Shown: piece after piece, positions 45,410 to 53,599 of the stretch
How the letters are laid out: each line of letters opens with the position of its first letter
Position numbering within the stretch: the stretch's first letter is position 1
Assembly: GCF_001544495.1 (NCBI RefSeq)
Contig: NZ_FCNZ02000017.1
Coordinates: 83,617 to 147,616, forward strand
DNA from: Caballeronia telluris
GTDB lineage: Bacteria; Pseudomonadota; Gammaproteobacteria; Burkholderiales; Burkholderiaceae
Reading direction: 5' to 3'
DNA length: 64,000 nucleotides
Position numbers and translations under genes: made by a program
Notes under the pieces: generated by a model
What the model was told of the DNA's origin: nothing
What the model saw: the letters and a program-made list of their open reading frames with translations, nothing else
Database searches by the model: none

Positions 45410-45912
45410 GCGCTGCCGCGCTTCGCGCGTTTCGCCTTCGATGCCGCGCGCGCGTTGCGGCGCGCGTCCAACAACTGGTCGGCAGGCGTGCCGGCAACGC
45501 GCGCTTCGACGTAATCGAGATCGCGCCGCAGCTCCGCACGCACGGTCTGCGCTTCCTTCAGTTCGCGGCGCACCGCGTCGATACGCGCGTCGAGGGCGTC
45601 GAGTTGCTGCTGAAGACCGCCGCGGATCTCGTCGAGCGATTCGGCCGAATAGCGCCGGTTGCCCGCATCGGTCGATTCGAGCGGGCGCTTGAGCATTTCC
45701 ACAATGCCATGCAGCGAGAAACCCAGCGAACGCAGACGCAAAATGCGCCCGAAACGTTCGAGATCGCTTTCGTCGTACAGACGATAACGGCCTTCGCTGC
45801 GGCTCGGCGTGACGAGGCCGCGTTCCTCGTAATACTTCAGCGTGCGCGGCGTCACGCCGAGCCGTTCGGCGGCGTCGCGCACGGTGAGAAGCGGGGTGGA
45901 TTCGTCGGACAT
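45406..45912 (-). CDS. MerR-family transcriptional regulator
   Basis: A 168-residue MerR regulator. The winged-helix domain (LLTVRDAAERLGVTPRTLKY then YEERGLVTPSRSEGRYRLYD) lies in residues 8-52, then a long coiled-coil (about 85-150) and a basic tail. There is no Cys, so it does not sense metals by thiol ligation; a small-molecule or drug trigger is more likely. It overlaps the MFS gene by 4 bases. A near-perfect palindrome sits just upstream (separate entry). Confidence 0.88.
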   Translation of the reverse strand: MSDESTPLLTVRDAAERLGVTPRTLKYYEERGLVTPSRSEGRYRLYDESDLERFGRILRLRSLGFSLHGIVEMLKRPLESTDAGNRRYSAESLDEIRGGLQQQLDALDARIDAVRRELKEAQTVRAELRRDLDYVEARVAGTPADQLLDARRNARAASKAKRAKRGSA

Positions 45913-45919
45913 GGGCGAG

Positions 45920-45953
45920 ATTATAGTGCAACCTGAACGTGAACGTACAGGTT
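45920..45953 (-). promoter_or_regulatory. merR promoter with palindromic operator
   Basis: On the minus strand TATAAT (45925-45920) is a consensus -10 box with 7 bases to the ATG at 45912. Immediately upstream is a 24-base dyad at 45930-45953 with arms AACCTG...CAGGTT and inner ACGT repeats, positioned like a MerR operator. No clear -35 is seen, as usual for MerR-type promoters. Confidence 0.75.
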
Positions 45954-45977
45954 TGGCCTTGGCGGCGTGCGGACGAA

Positions 45978-46010
45978 AAAAAACCGCTCGGCGAAGCGAG
46001 CGGTTTTCGT
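45978..46010. terminator. Terminator downstream of rho
   Basis: AAACCGCTCG (45981-45990) pairs with CGAGCGGTTT (45997-46006); A-run at 45976-45983 gives a T-run on the minus strand, so it ends the rho transcript, and a T-tract also exists on the plus strand. Confidence 0.85.
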
Positions 46011-46042
46011 GCGGCGTGAGCCACCGTAGCGGCGAAGCGGGA

Positions 46043-47308
46043 TTAACCTCCGCCGCGGCGCATCAGATCGAAGAACTCGGAATTGCTCTTCGTCTGGCGG
46101 ATTTTGTCGAGCAGGAATTCCATCGCTTCGACTTCGTCCATGTCGTGGATGAACTTGCGCAGCACCCAGACCTTTTGCAGCAGGTCCGGCTTGATGAGCA
46201 GTTCTTCGCGGCGCGTGCCCGACTTGTTCAGATTGATCGACGGATAGACGCGCTTTTCCGCGAGACGGCGCTCCAGGTGCACTTCCATGTTGCCGGTGCC
46301 TTTGAACTCTTCGTAGATCACGTCGTCCATGCGGCTGCCGGTTTCGATCAGCGCCGTGCCGATGATGGTGAGCGAACCGCCTTCCTCGATGTTGCGCGCC
46401 GCGCCGAAGAAGCGCTTCGGACGCTGCAGCGCGTTCGCATCGACACCGCCCGTCAGCACCTTGCCCGACGCCGGCACGACCGTGTTGTAGGCGCGCGCGA
46501 GACGCGTGATGGAGTCGAGCAGGATCACGACGTCGTGCTTCATCTCGACGAGGCGCTTCGCCTTCTCGATCACCATTTCGGCGACCTGGACGTGGCGCGC
46601 GGCGGGTTCGTCGAAGGTGGAGGCGATCACTTCGCCCGCCACCGAACGCTGCATTTCCGTCACTTCTTCAGGACGCTCGTCGATCAAGAGCACGAAGAGC
46701 ACGATGTCCGGATGGTTCGACTTGATCGCATGCGCGATGTGCTGAAGCATCACCGTCTTGCCCGACTTCGGCGACGCCACGAGCAGGCCACGCTGGCCCT
46801 TGCCGATCGGCGAGATCATGTCGATGATCCGGCCCGTCACGTTCTCCTCGCCGCGCATTTCGCGTTCGAGCGGGAGCGGCTTGTTCGGATGCAGCGGCGT
46901 CAGGTTCTCGAACATGATCTTGTGCTTCGAGGCCTCGGGCGGCTGCCCGTTGACCTTGTCCACCTTGACCAGCGCGAAATAGCGTTCGCCGTCCTTCGGC
47001 GTGCGCACTTCACCTTCGATAGTGTCGCCGGTATGCAGATTGAAGCGGCGAATCTGCGAGGGGCTGATATAAATGTCGTCCGTGCTCGCGAGATACGAGG
47101 TCTCGGGCGAGCGCAGGAAGCCGAAGCCGTCGGGGAGGACTTCCAGCGTGCCGTCGCCGAAGATCGTGTCGCCCGTCTTGGCGCGCTTCTTGAGAATCGC
47201 AAACATCAGTTCCTGCTTGCGCAGGCGGTTTGCGTTTTCGATCTCGAGGCCATTAGCCATTTCGATCAGGGCTGACACGTGCTGAGACTTGAGCTCGGAT
47301 AAATGCAT
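46043..47308 (-). CDS. rho: Transcription termination factor Rho
   Basis: The hexameric RNA-dependent ATPase that ends transcription, 421 residues. The N-terminal cold-shock-like RNA-binding region includes GDGTLEVLPDGFGFLRSPET and YISPSQIRRFNL, and the ATPase core has LLVASPKSGKTVMLQHIA (Walker A, about residue 175), VILLDSITRLARAYN (Walker B, about 255) and LTGGVDANALQRPKRFFGAA. Start at ATG 47308 gives the conserved MHLSEL; 38 codons upstream are open but not family-like. trxA is the next gene upstream on the same strand, the conserved order. Rho often represses its own leader, and hairpins are visible there. Confidence 0.96.
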   Translation of the reverse strand: MHLSELKSQHVSALIEMANGLEIENANRLRKQELMFAILKKRAKTGDTIFGDGTLEVLPDGFGFLRSPETSYLASTDDIYISPSQIRRFNLHTGDTIEGEVRTPKDGERYFALVKVDKVNGQPPEASKHKIMFENLTPLHPNKPLPLEREMRGEENVTGRIIDMISPIGKGQRGLLVASPKSGKTVMLQHIAHAIKSNHPDIVLFVLLIDERPEEVTEMQRSVAGEVIASTFDEPAARHVQVAEMVIEKAKRLVEMKHDVVILLDSITRLARAYNTVVPASGKVLTGGVDANALQRPKRFFGAARNIEEGGSLTIIGTALIETGSRMDDVIYEEFKGTGNMEVHLERRLAEKRVYPSINLNKSGTRREELLIKPDLLQKVWVLRKFIHDMDEVEAMEFLLDKIRQTKSNSEFFDLMRRGGG

Positions 47309-47410
47309 ACGGATTTCCCGCCAGGGAGAAGAGGTGCGACAGAAAGATTTGGGAGAAGAGGTGAGCGGAACCGCTCTAGGACTTGTACGTCTTTGAAGTC
47401 TTGTGATTCT

Positions 47411-47419
47411 AGCATAGCA
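47411..47419 (-). promoter_or_regulatory. Probable extended -10 promoter of rho
   Basis: On the minus strand TG-C-TATGCT (47419-47411) is an extended -10 element about 100 bases ahead of the rho ATG. No convincing -35 is present. Confidence 0.45.
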
Positions 47420-47462
47420 CACGCCGGGCGAGCCCCGGGTGGCGGTGCGACGCGGCTTTGGC

Positions 47463-47490
47463 GCCCATGTTGTCGCTAGACAACATGGGC
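47463..47490. other. 12-bp perfect hairpin in the trxA-rho gap
   Basis: GCCCATGTTGTC (47463-47474) and GACAACATGGGC (47479-47490) pair perfectly around the loop GCTA. There is no following T-run on the minus strand. It lies between the trxA end and the rho promoter. Confidence 0.7.
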
Positions 47491-47520
47491 CGGCTTCTGC
47501 CCGACGACACAGAAGCGAAC

Positions 47521-47543
47521 CAGGGCGCCTTCGCGGCGCCCTG
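47521..47543 (-). terminator. Terminator-like hairpin after trxA
   Basis: CAGGGCGCC (47521-47529) and GGCGCCCTG (47535-47543) form a 9-bp stem with a TTCGC loop. On the minus strand it is followed by a weak T-bearing stretch, so it may act with Rho rather than alone. Confidence 0.55.
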
Positions 47544-47577
47544 ATTTATGTACTACTTGTGCAACGAGCCCGGGGTG

Positions 47578-47904
47578 TCACAGGTTGCTGTCGAGGAACG
47601 CGGTGAGTTGCGACTTCGACAATGCGCCGACCTTCTGAGCGGCCACTGCGCCGTTCTTGAACAGGATCAGCGTGGGGATGCCGCGCACGCCGAACTTGAC
47701 CGGCGTCGACTGATGTTCGTCGACGTTGATCTTCGCGATCTGCAGGCGATCGCCGTAATCCTTCGCGACTTCGTCGAGGATCGGGGCAATCATCTTGCAC
47801 GGACCGCACCACTCGGCCCAGAAGTCGAGCAGGACAGGTTTATCCGACTTGACGACATCCTGTTCGAACGATGCGTCGCTGATATGCTTGATTGATTCGC
47901 TCAT
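47578..47904 (-). CDS. trxA: Thioredoxin
   Basis: A 108-residue cytoplasmic thiol-disulfide reductant. The active site is in LLDFWAEWCGPCKMIAPILD (Cys pair WCGPC, about residues 32-36), and the cis-Pro loop is RGIPTLILFKNG. ATG at 47904 is the conserved MSESIKHISD start; 35 codons upstream are open but do not resemble thioredoxin. It is followed by rho in the same direction. Confidence 0.96.
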   Translation of the reverse strand: MSESIKHISDASFEQDVVKSDKPVLLDFWAEWCGPCKMIAPILDEVAKDYGDRLQIAKINVDEHQSTPVKFGVRGIPTLILFKNGAVAAQKVGALSKSQLTAFLDSNL

Positions 47905-48280
47905 TATCTGAATACCTCTATGGATTCGAGGCCTGCGTTTGAATGCTCGCCACGATACACCAAAACAAGAAAAGTTCTTCGTTGCTGCGGAACTGAAAAC
48001 CGCTCGCATGCCGCACGCGACAAAGCCTTTGCTTTGGGCCGCGAACGTGCCGGAGCACGTCGGTTACGGGTGATTCACATGTCATCTTAGCCTACTTTGC
48101 TATCCGTTGCCGGATGCCGATAGGGACGTCGCGGCAGCATCGATACGGCCCACATGCGGGCGCAAACCGAAAGCGCAAGAGGCCGCCGAAACGCTTGCGG
48201 AACAAGGCCCGACGGCGCTCGCCGAAGCGCAATCGAAGCCGGAGGTGCGCTTCTGTCCATCCGATGATACAATTCGTCGT
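47905..48280. other. Region between trxA and SRP RNA
   Basis: No protein gene is supported in this 376-base stretch. It must hold the trxA promoter on the left (near 47905-48000) and the SRP RNA promoter on the right (TACAAT at 48268-48273). Short open frames in it have no recognised similarity. Confidence 0.45.
48268..48273 (+). promoter_or_regulatory. Probable -10 box of the SRP RNA
   Basis: TACAAT ends 7 bases before the predicted first nucleotide of the RNA. The -35 region is weak. Confidence 0.45.
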
Positions 48281-48379
48281 GACGGGCCTCCTCGCATGGC
48301 GGCGCGGTCAACCTGGTCAGGTCGGGAACGAAGCAGCCACAGCCGTTTTCCGCCAGTGCCGAGGGTCGGGCTCGTCACC
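48281..48379 (+). ncRNA. ffs: 4.5S signal recognition particle RNA
   Basis: A hairpin RNA of about 99 nt that binds Ffh to form the signal recognition particle. The conserved apical core GGTCAGGTCGGGAACGAAGC lies at 48315-48334, with AGCC continuing. The ends pair (GACGGGCC at the 5' side with GGGCTCGTC at 48368-48376, wobbles included). dnaX follows, as in many beta-proteobacteria. Ends are uncertain by a few bases. Confidence 0.93.
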
Positions 48380-48496
48380 TTCCGCTTTTTCTTGCTTTTC
48401 TCTGCTCTTCTCTCACTCGTTTTCACGTCGATCGGCACGCGTTGAACGCATGTCGGAAGCGCCATTGCGTCCGCCTTTGTCGCGTGACGTTGCTGA

Positions 48497-48502
48497 TACA
48501 AT
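48497..48502 (+). promoter_or_regulatory. Probable -10 box of dnaX, close to the start codon
   Basis: TACAAT is separated from the dnaX ATG by 6 bases (TTCGGC), placing the expected transcript start at the A of the ATG. Confidence 0.5.
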
Positions 48503-48508
48503 TTCGGC

Positions 48509-50956
48509 ATGACCTATCAAGTTCTCGCACGCAAATGGCGGCCGAAATCGTTCGCGTCGCTCGTCGGCCAGGAGCACGTCGTTCGTGCGCTCACGCACGC
48601 GCTCGACGGCGGCCGCCTGCACCACGCCTATCTGTTCACGGGCACGCGCGGTGTCGGCAAGACGACGCTCTCGCGCATCTTCGCGAAGGCGCTCAACTGT
48701 GAAACGGGCGTGACCTCCGCGCCGTGCGGCGTGTGCCGAGCGTGCCGGGAAATCGACGAGGGACGTTTCGTCGACTACGTCGAGATGGATGCGGCGAGCA
48801 ATCGCGGCGTCGACGAAATGGCGGCGCTGCTCGAGCGCGCCGTGTACGCGCCGGTCGATGCGCGCTTCAAGGTCTATATGATCGACGAAGTGCACATGCT
48901 CACGAACCACGCGTTCAACGCGATGCTGAAGACGCTCGAAGAACCGCCGTCGCACGTCAAGTTCATCCTCGCCACGACCGATCCGCAGAAGATTCCGGTG
49001 ACCGTGCTGTCGCGCTGCCTGCAGTTCAATCTGAAGCAGATGCCGGCGGGGCACATCGTCTCGCATCTCGAGAACATTCTCGGCGAGGAAAAAATTCCGT
49101 TCGAGGCTCAGGCGCTGCGGCTTTTGTCGCGCGCGGCCGACGGCAGCATGCGTGACGCGCTCTCGCTCACCGATCAGGCGATCGCCTATTCGGCCAATCA
49201 GGTCACCGAGGAAGCCGTGCGCGGCATGCTCGGCGCGCTCGACCAGAGCTACCTGATCCGGCTGCTCGATGCGCTCGCCGCCGGCGACGGCGAGGCCGTG
49301 CTTTCGGTCGCCGATGAAATGGCGCTGCGCAGCCTGTCGTTCTCCACCGCGTTGCAGGATCTGGCGGGCCTGCTGCACCGGATCGCGTGGGCGCAGTTCG
49401 CGCCGGCGTCGGTGCTGGATGAGTGGCCCGAAGCCGAAGACGTCCGCCGCTTCGCCGATGCGCTTTCCGCCGAGCAGGTCCAGTTGTTCTATCAGATCGC
49501 CACGGTCGGACGCAGCGAACTGGGGCTCGCGCCGGACGAATACGCCGGCTTCACGATGACGCTGCTTCGCATGCTCGCATTCGAGCCGGCTGGCGGCCCG
49601 GGCGGCGGCGGTAGCGTCGCGGTCAATGTGCCGGTGGGCGGTTCGGTGAGAAAGACCGGGGCGGCAACGGCTGCGAGCGCGAGCGCCGGCCGTTCGTCGG
49701 CGCAGGCGGTGCAGGTGGCTCAAGCGAACGCGGTCGCGGCGACCACGCGTGAGGCGTCTGCCGAGCCGGTGCAGCCCGAAGCGGCGAGGGCGAAAGCGGT
49801 TCCGACGGCCGGCGAGACGAGCGTCGCGACAGATGAACGCGCCGAAGCCTCGACCGCATCGCAGCCGTCATCGCGCGTCGATGAATCAGCCGACGCCGCA
49901 GGCCCGCAAACCACAACGGGTTTTAGGCGTGAAGCAGAGCCGCCCGCCGACTACTCCGATCGAATCGGCTCGCCGCCCGTCGCATCGGCGGCGCTCGAAT
50001 CCCGCGACGAAGCATTACCCGATGCGCCGGTCGTACCGATCGCCGCTGCGACCCAGCAGGCCGCAACCGCGTCCGAACGCGACGCGGAACCGCCCGCCGA
50101 CATTAACGACCGGACCGCTGCGCCGCGCGCCGCTTCCGGCGCGAGCGCTGCGCTGGATGTGCTGCGTAGCGCCGGCATGCGGATATCGTCTGATCGCGGC
50201 GCGCGCGCGGCGCCGGCAACGCCGAAGCCCGTCGCAGCGAAACCCGCAGCGCCCGCTGTTCCAATCCCGACACCGCGTCGTTCGTCCGCAGCGCAGCCGG
50301 TCGAATCGACGCCAGCCGCCGCTCCTTCGGCCGCGCCGAAACGCGACGCCGCCGCTTCCGTGCCCCCGTGGGAAGACATGCCGCCGGACGATTACCAGCC
50401 GGCATCCGCGGAAGATGCCTATTTCATGCCGCCCGACGACGGCTTCGTGCCCGCGTTCGAAAGCGGCCCCGACGACCTGCGCTTCAACGCGACACCAACG
50501 CCTGCAACGAAAGCCGACACGCGCCCGCTGCCGCCCGCGATCCCGCTCGATCCGATCGGCGTCAAGGGAGACTGGCCCGCGCTCGCCGTCGATCTGCCGC
50601 TCAAAGGCATCTCTTATCAGCTAGCGTTCAATAGCGAACTGACCGCCTGCGATGCCACCTCGATTTCGCTCAGCGTGCCCGTGCCGCAGTACGCCGAAGT
50701 CTCGCAGGTCGCGAAGCTGAAGACGGCGCTCGCCGACAAGCTCGGCCGCGCACTCGAAGTCAGCGTGACGGTCGGCCCGGCGCTCCGCACGGCCGCCGCG
50801 CTCGACGCCGCCCTGCGCGCGAAGCGCCAGCAGGAAGCCGAACAGGAGATCGCGCGGGACCCGTTCGTGCAATCCTTGATCCGCGACTTCGGCGCGAGCA
50901 TCGTGCAAGGGTCGATCAAGCCGCTGGCATCGTCGGGCACGGCCGCTGGCAACTGA
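48509..50956 (+). CDS. dnaX: DNA polymerase III subunits gamma and tau
   Basis: The clamp-loader ATPase that joins polymerase III cores, 815 residues. The AAA+ N-domain begins TYQVLARKWRPKSFASLVGQ, with Walker A GTRGVGKTTL (about residue 46), a four-Cys zinc module (CNCETG then CGVCRAC-type, about 65-80) and VYMIDEVHML (Walker B, about 127). Residues about 360-640 are a low-complexity Ala/Pro/Ser linker, and the C-terminal 170 residues are the tau-specific polymerase-binding region. A -10-like TACAAT lies 6 bases before the ATG with no clear Shine-Dalgarno. I see no obvious frameshift heptamer to make the short gamma form. Confidence 0.95.
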   Translation: MTYQVLARKWRPKSFASLVGQEHVVRALTHALDGGRLHHAYLFTGTRGVGKTTLSRIFAKALNCETGVTSAPCGVCRACREIDEGRFVDYVEMDAASNRGVDEMAALLERAVYAPVDARFKVYMIDEVHMLTNHAFNAMLKTLEEPPSHVKFILATTDPQKIPVTVLSRCLQFNLKQMPAGHIVSHLENILGEEKIPFEAQALRLLSRAADGSMRDALSLTDQAIAYSANQVTEEAVRGMLGALDQSYLIRLLDALAAGDGEAVLSVADEMALRSLSFSTALQDLAGLLHRIAWAQFAPASVLDEWPEAEDVRRFADALSAEQVQLFYQIATVGRSELGLAPDEYAGFTMTLLRMLAFEPAGGPGGGGSVAVNVPVGGSVRKTGAATAASASAGRSSAQAVQVAQANAVAATTREASAEPVQPEAARAKAVPTAGETSVATDERAEASTASQPSSRVDESADAAGPQTTTGFRREAEPPADYSDRIGSPPVASAALESRDEALPDAPVVPIAAATQQAATASERDAEPPADINDRTAAPRAASGASAALDVLRSAGMRISSDRGARAAPATPKPVAAKPAAPAVPIPTPRRSSAAQPVESTPAAAPSAAPKRDAAASVPPWEDMPPDDYQPASAEDAYFMPPDDGFVPAFESGPDDLRFNATPTPATKADTRPLPPAIPLDPIGVKGDWPALAVDLPLKGISYQLAFNSELTACDATSISLSVPVPQYAEVSQVAKLKTALADKLGRALEVSVTVGPALRTAAALDAALRAKRQQEAEQEIARDPFVQSLIRDFGASIVQGSIKPLASSGTAAGN

Positions 50957-51083
50957 GTATCGACGCGCCCCGCAGTAACGAACACGCAGCATCGGACGAT
51001 CAAGGCGCACCTGACGCTCACGCGTGCGCCGATCATTCGCACCGCTTTCACATTCAAGCGATTTCCAGGCAAGGAGCCACATC

Positions 51084-51410
51084 ATGATGAAGAATCAACT
51101 CGCCGGGCTGATGAAGCAGGCCCAGCAGATGCAGGAAAACATGAAGAAGATGCAGGACCAGCTCGCGCTGATCGAAGTGGAAGGGCAGTCGGGCGCGGGC
51201 CTCGTCAAGGTGACGATGACCTGCAAGAACGACGTGCGCCGCGTGCAGATCGACCCGAGCCTGCTCGCCGACGACAAGGACATGCTCGAAGACCTCGTCG
51301 CCGCCGCCTTCAACGACGCCGTGCGCAAGGCCGAAGCCACCACGCAGGAAAAAATGAGCGGCATGACGGCCGGTATGCCGATGCCCCCGGGCTTCAAGAT
51401 GCCGTTCTGA
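51084..51410 (+). CDS. ybaB: YbaB/EbfC nucleoid-associated protein
   Basis: A 108-residue DNA-binding protein that coats the nucleoid. The N-terminal coiled coil is Met/Gln-rich (LAGLMKQAQQMQENMKKMQ) and the core contains EGQSGAGLVKVTMTCKNDVR and RRVQIDPSLL. Start at ATG 51084, followed by a second ATG in frame at 51087; AAGGAG lies 7 bases upstream. It lies between dnaX and recR, the usual cluster for recombination and replication. Confidence 0.94.
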   Translation: MMKNQLAGLMKQAQQMQENMKKMQDQLALIEVEGQSGAGLVKVTMTCKNDVRRVQIDPSLLADDKDMLEDLVAAAFNDAVRKAEATTQEKMSGMTAGMPMPPGFKMPF

Positions 51411-51450
51411 TCGCCTGCGCTCGTCGAACACAGGGATTACGCAAGGAAAC

Positions 51451-52047
51451 ATGAAACAGCCTTCTGCCTTGTCGGCGCTCGTCGAAGCGTTGCGGGCGCT
51501 GCCCGGCGTCGGCCCGAAGTCGGCGCAGCGCATGGCCTACCACCTGATGCAGCACGACCGCGCGGGCGCCGAGAAGCTCGGGCGCTCGCTCGTCTTCGCG
51601 ACGGAGCACCTGAAGCACTGCGAGAAGTGCAACACGTTCACCGAGGCGGCGATCTGCGAAGTGTGCAGCGATGCCGAGCGCGATCCCGCGCTCCTGTGCG
51701 TCGTCGAGACGCCCGCCGACCAGGTCATGCTCGAACAGACGCTCACGTATCGGGGGCTCTATTTCGTGCTGATGGGCCATCTGAGCCCGCTCGACGGCAT
51801 CGGCCCGAAGGAGATCCACTTCGACCGGCTGATCGGCCGCGCGAACGATGGCGTCGTCGAGGAAGTCGTGCTTGCCACCAACTTCACGAATGAAGGCGAG
51901 GCGACCGCGCACTATCTCGCGCAGACCTTGAAGTCGAAGGGCCTGAAGGTGACGCGGCTCGCTCGCGGCGTGCCGGTGGGCGGGGAACTCGAATATGTGG
52001 ACGCCGGAACCATCGCGCGCGCGATGCTCGACCGGCGCTCGGTATAG
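51451..52047 (+). CDS. recR: Recombination protein RecR
   Basis: A 198-residue protein that forms a ring with RecO and helps load RecA on gapped DNA. The helix-hairpin-helix at the start (ALRALPGVGPKSAQRMAYHL), the four-Cys zinc finger (CEKCN then CEVCSD, about residues 57-72) and the Toprim domain (LLCVVETPADQVMLEQT then RGLYFVLMGHLSPLDGI) are all present. It follows ybaB by about 40 bases and precedes a DUF1653 gene by 26 bases. Confidence 0.96.
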   Translation: MKQPSALSALVEALRALPGVGPKSAQRMAYHLMQHDRAGAEKLGRSLVFATEHLKHCEKCNTFTEAAICEVCSDAERDPALLCVVETPADQVMLEQTLTYRGLYFVLMGHLSPLDGIGPKEIHFDRLIGRANDGVVEEVVLATNFTNEGEATAHYLAQTLKSKGLKVTRLARGVPVGGELEYVDAGTIARAMLDRRSV

Positions 52048-52073
52048 GAACAAGAACAGCGGGAACATTGCAT

Positions 52074-52298
52074 ATGACGGAAGAAGAGGCCAGGGCGCTC
52101 GCCACGCACCGGCATTACAAGGGCGGGCTGTATCGCGTGATCGGCGTGGCGCGGCATTCGGAGACAGAAGAACCGATGATCGTCTACGAACACCTGTGGC
52201 CGCATGAACGCGGCCTCTGGGTGCGGCCGGCCGAGATGTTCAACGGCACGCTCGCGGACGGCACGCCGCGCTTTACGGCGCTCGACATCCCGCTCTAG
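52074..52298 (+). CDS. DUF1653-family protein
   Basis: A 74-residue protein of the DUF1653 family, function unknown. The family signature is GGLYRVIGVARHSETEEPMI then VYEHLWPHERGLWVRP, with the HY-K-G-YxV core at residues 12-40. ATG at 52074 is favoured over a TTG two codons upstream. It lies at the end of the recR run. Confidence 0.85.
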   Translation: MTEEEARALATHRHYKGGLYRVIGVARHSETEEPMIVYEHLWPHERGLWVRPAEMFNGTLADGTPRFTALDIPL

Positions 52299-52336
52299 TC
52301 CGGGCGCGTCAGAACAACAAAATCGGAGACGACACC

Positions 52337-53542
52337 ATGAGCACATCGACCGGGCCGCTTGCCGGCGTCAAGGTGCTGGAACTCGGCACGCTGATCGCGG
52401 GCCCCTTTGCCGCGCGCTTCATGGGCGAATTCGGCGCGGACGTCATCAAGATCGAAGATCCGAACGGCGGCGATCCGCTGCGCAAGTGGCGCAAGCTCTA
52501 TCCGGAAGTCGGCGGGACCTCGCTCTGGTGGGCCGTGCAGGCGCGCAACAAAAAGTCCGTGACCGTGAACCTCAAGGCCGAGGAGGGCAAGGAGATCGTC
52601 CGCCGGCTCGCGAAGGAAGCGGATATCGTCGTCGAGAATTTCCGGCCGGGGCTGCTCGAAAAGCTCGGGCTCGGGTATGAAGTGCTGTCGGCGGAGAATC
52701 CCGGGCTCGTGATGGTACGCCTCTCGGGCTACGGGCAGACCGGCCCCTATCGCGACCGGCCGGGCTTCGGCGCAATTGCGGAGTCGATGGGCGGCCTGCG
52801 GCACATCACGGGTTATCCGGACTTGCCGCCGCCGCGCATCGGCATTTCCATCGGCGATTCGATCGCGGCGCTGCACGGCGTGATCGGCGCGCTGATGGCG
52901 CTGCACCACAAGAAGGCGAACGGCGGCAAGGGACAAGTGGTCGACGTCGCACTGTACGAAGCCGTCTTCAACATGATGGAGAGCGTCGTGCCGGAGTACG
53001 GCGTGTACGGCCTCGTGCGCGAACGCACGGGCGCGTCGCTGCCGGGCATCGTGCCGTCGAACACGTATCCGTGCCGCGACGGCAGCATCGTGATCGGCGG
53101 CAACAGCGATCCGATCTTCAAGCGCCTGATGCATGCCATCGAGCGCGACGATCTCGCGAACGATCCCGCGCTCGTCTCGAACGACGGCCGCGTGCCGCGC
53201 ACGCAGGAAATCGACGACGCGATCGCCGCCTGGCTCGCGACGCGCAGCATCGACGAGGCGCTCGCGGTGCTCAATGCCGTCGACGTGCCGGCGGGGCGCA
53301 TCTTCAGCGTCGCGGACATGTTCACCGATCCGCAGTACATCGCGCGCCAGATGCTGCAGCGGTTTCCGTGGCAGGACGGCCGCGAGATCACGCTGCCGAA
53401 CGTGACGCCGAAGCTCTCGGAGACGCCCGGCGAGACGCGCTGGCTCGGGCCGCAACTCGGTGAACACACGGATGAAGTCCTTCAGTCGCTCGGGTATCAT
53501 CCTGACGATATTTTGAGACTGCGGGCCGCGAAGGTGATCTAG
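52337..53542 (+). CDS. CoA-transferase family III (CaiB/BaiF)
   Basis: A 401-residue acyl-CoA transferase that moves CoA between carboxylic acids. Family motifs are VLELGTLIAGPFAARFMGEF (about residue 15), ADIVVENFRPGLLEKLGLGY (about 95), and DSIAALHGVIGALMALHHKK (about 175), which contains the conserved Asp acceptor. It heads a run with an intact ABC importer (binding protein, ATPase, permease), suggesting that the imported acid is activated by CoA transfer. The acid itself is unknown. Confidence 0.88.
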   Translation: MSTSTGPLAGVKVLELGTLIAGPFAARFMGEFGADVIKIEDPNGGDPLRKWRKLYPEVGGTSLWWAVQARNKKSVTVNLKAEEGKEIVRRLAKEADIVVENFRPGLLEKLGLGYEVLSAENPGLVMVRLSGYGQTGPYRDRPGFGAIAESMGGLRHITGYPDLPPPRIGISIGDSIAALHGVIGALMALHHKKANGGKGQVVDVALYEAVFNMMESVVPEYGVYGLVRERTGASLPGIVPSNTYPCRDGSIVIGGNSDPIFKRLMHAIERDDLANDPALVSNDGRVPRTQEIDDAIAAWLATRSIDEALAVLNAVDVPAGRIFSVADMFTDPQYIARQMLQRFPWQDGREITLPNVTPKLSETPGETRWLGPQLGEHTDEVLQSLGYHPDDILRLRAAKVI

Positions 53543-53599
53543 GCACCTGGCTGGAAGGCGCGTCCGCTGACAAGAACACAAGACCGGAGATGGAAGTCG

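Noticed and set aside
45410..46024. 205-codon extension of the MFS gene
   Set aside because: It overlaps merR and is Arg-rich; the ATGA overlap with merR is a normal operon arrangement.
48107..48445. Open frame with A/E-rich codons (112 codons)
   Set aside because: It runs through the SRP RNA gene and has no family resemblance beyond the first part; composition there is coincidental.
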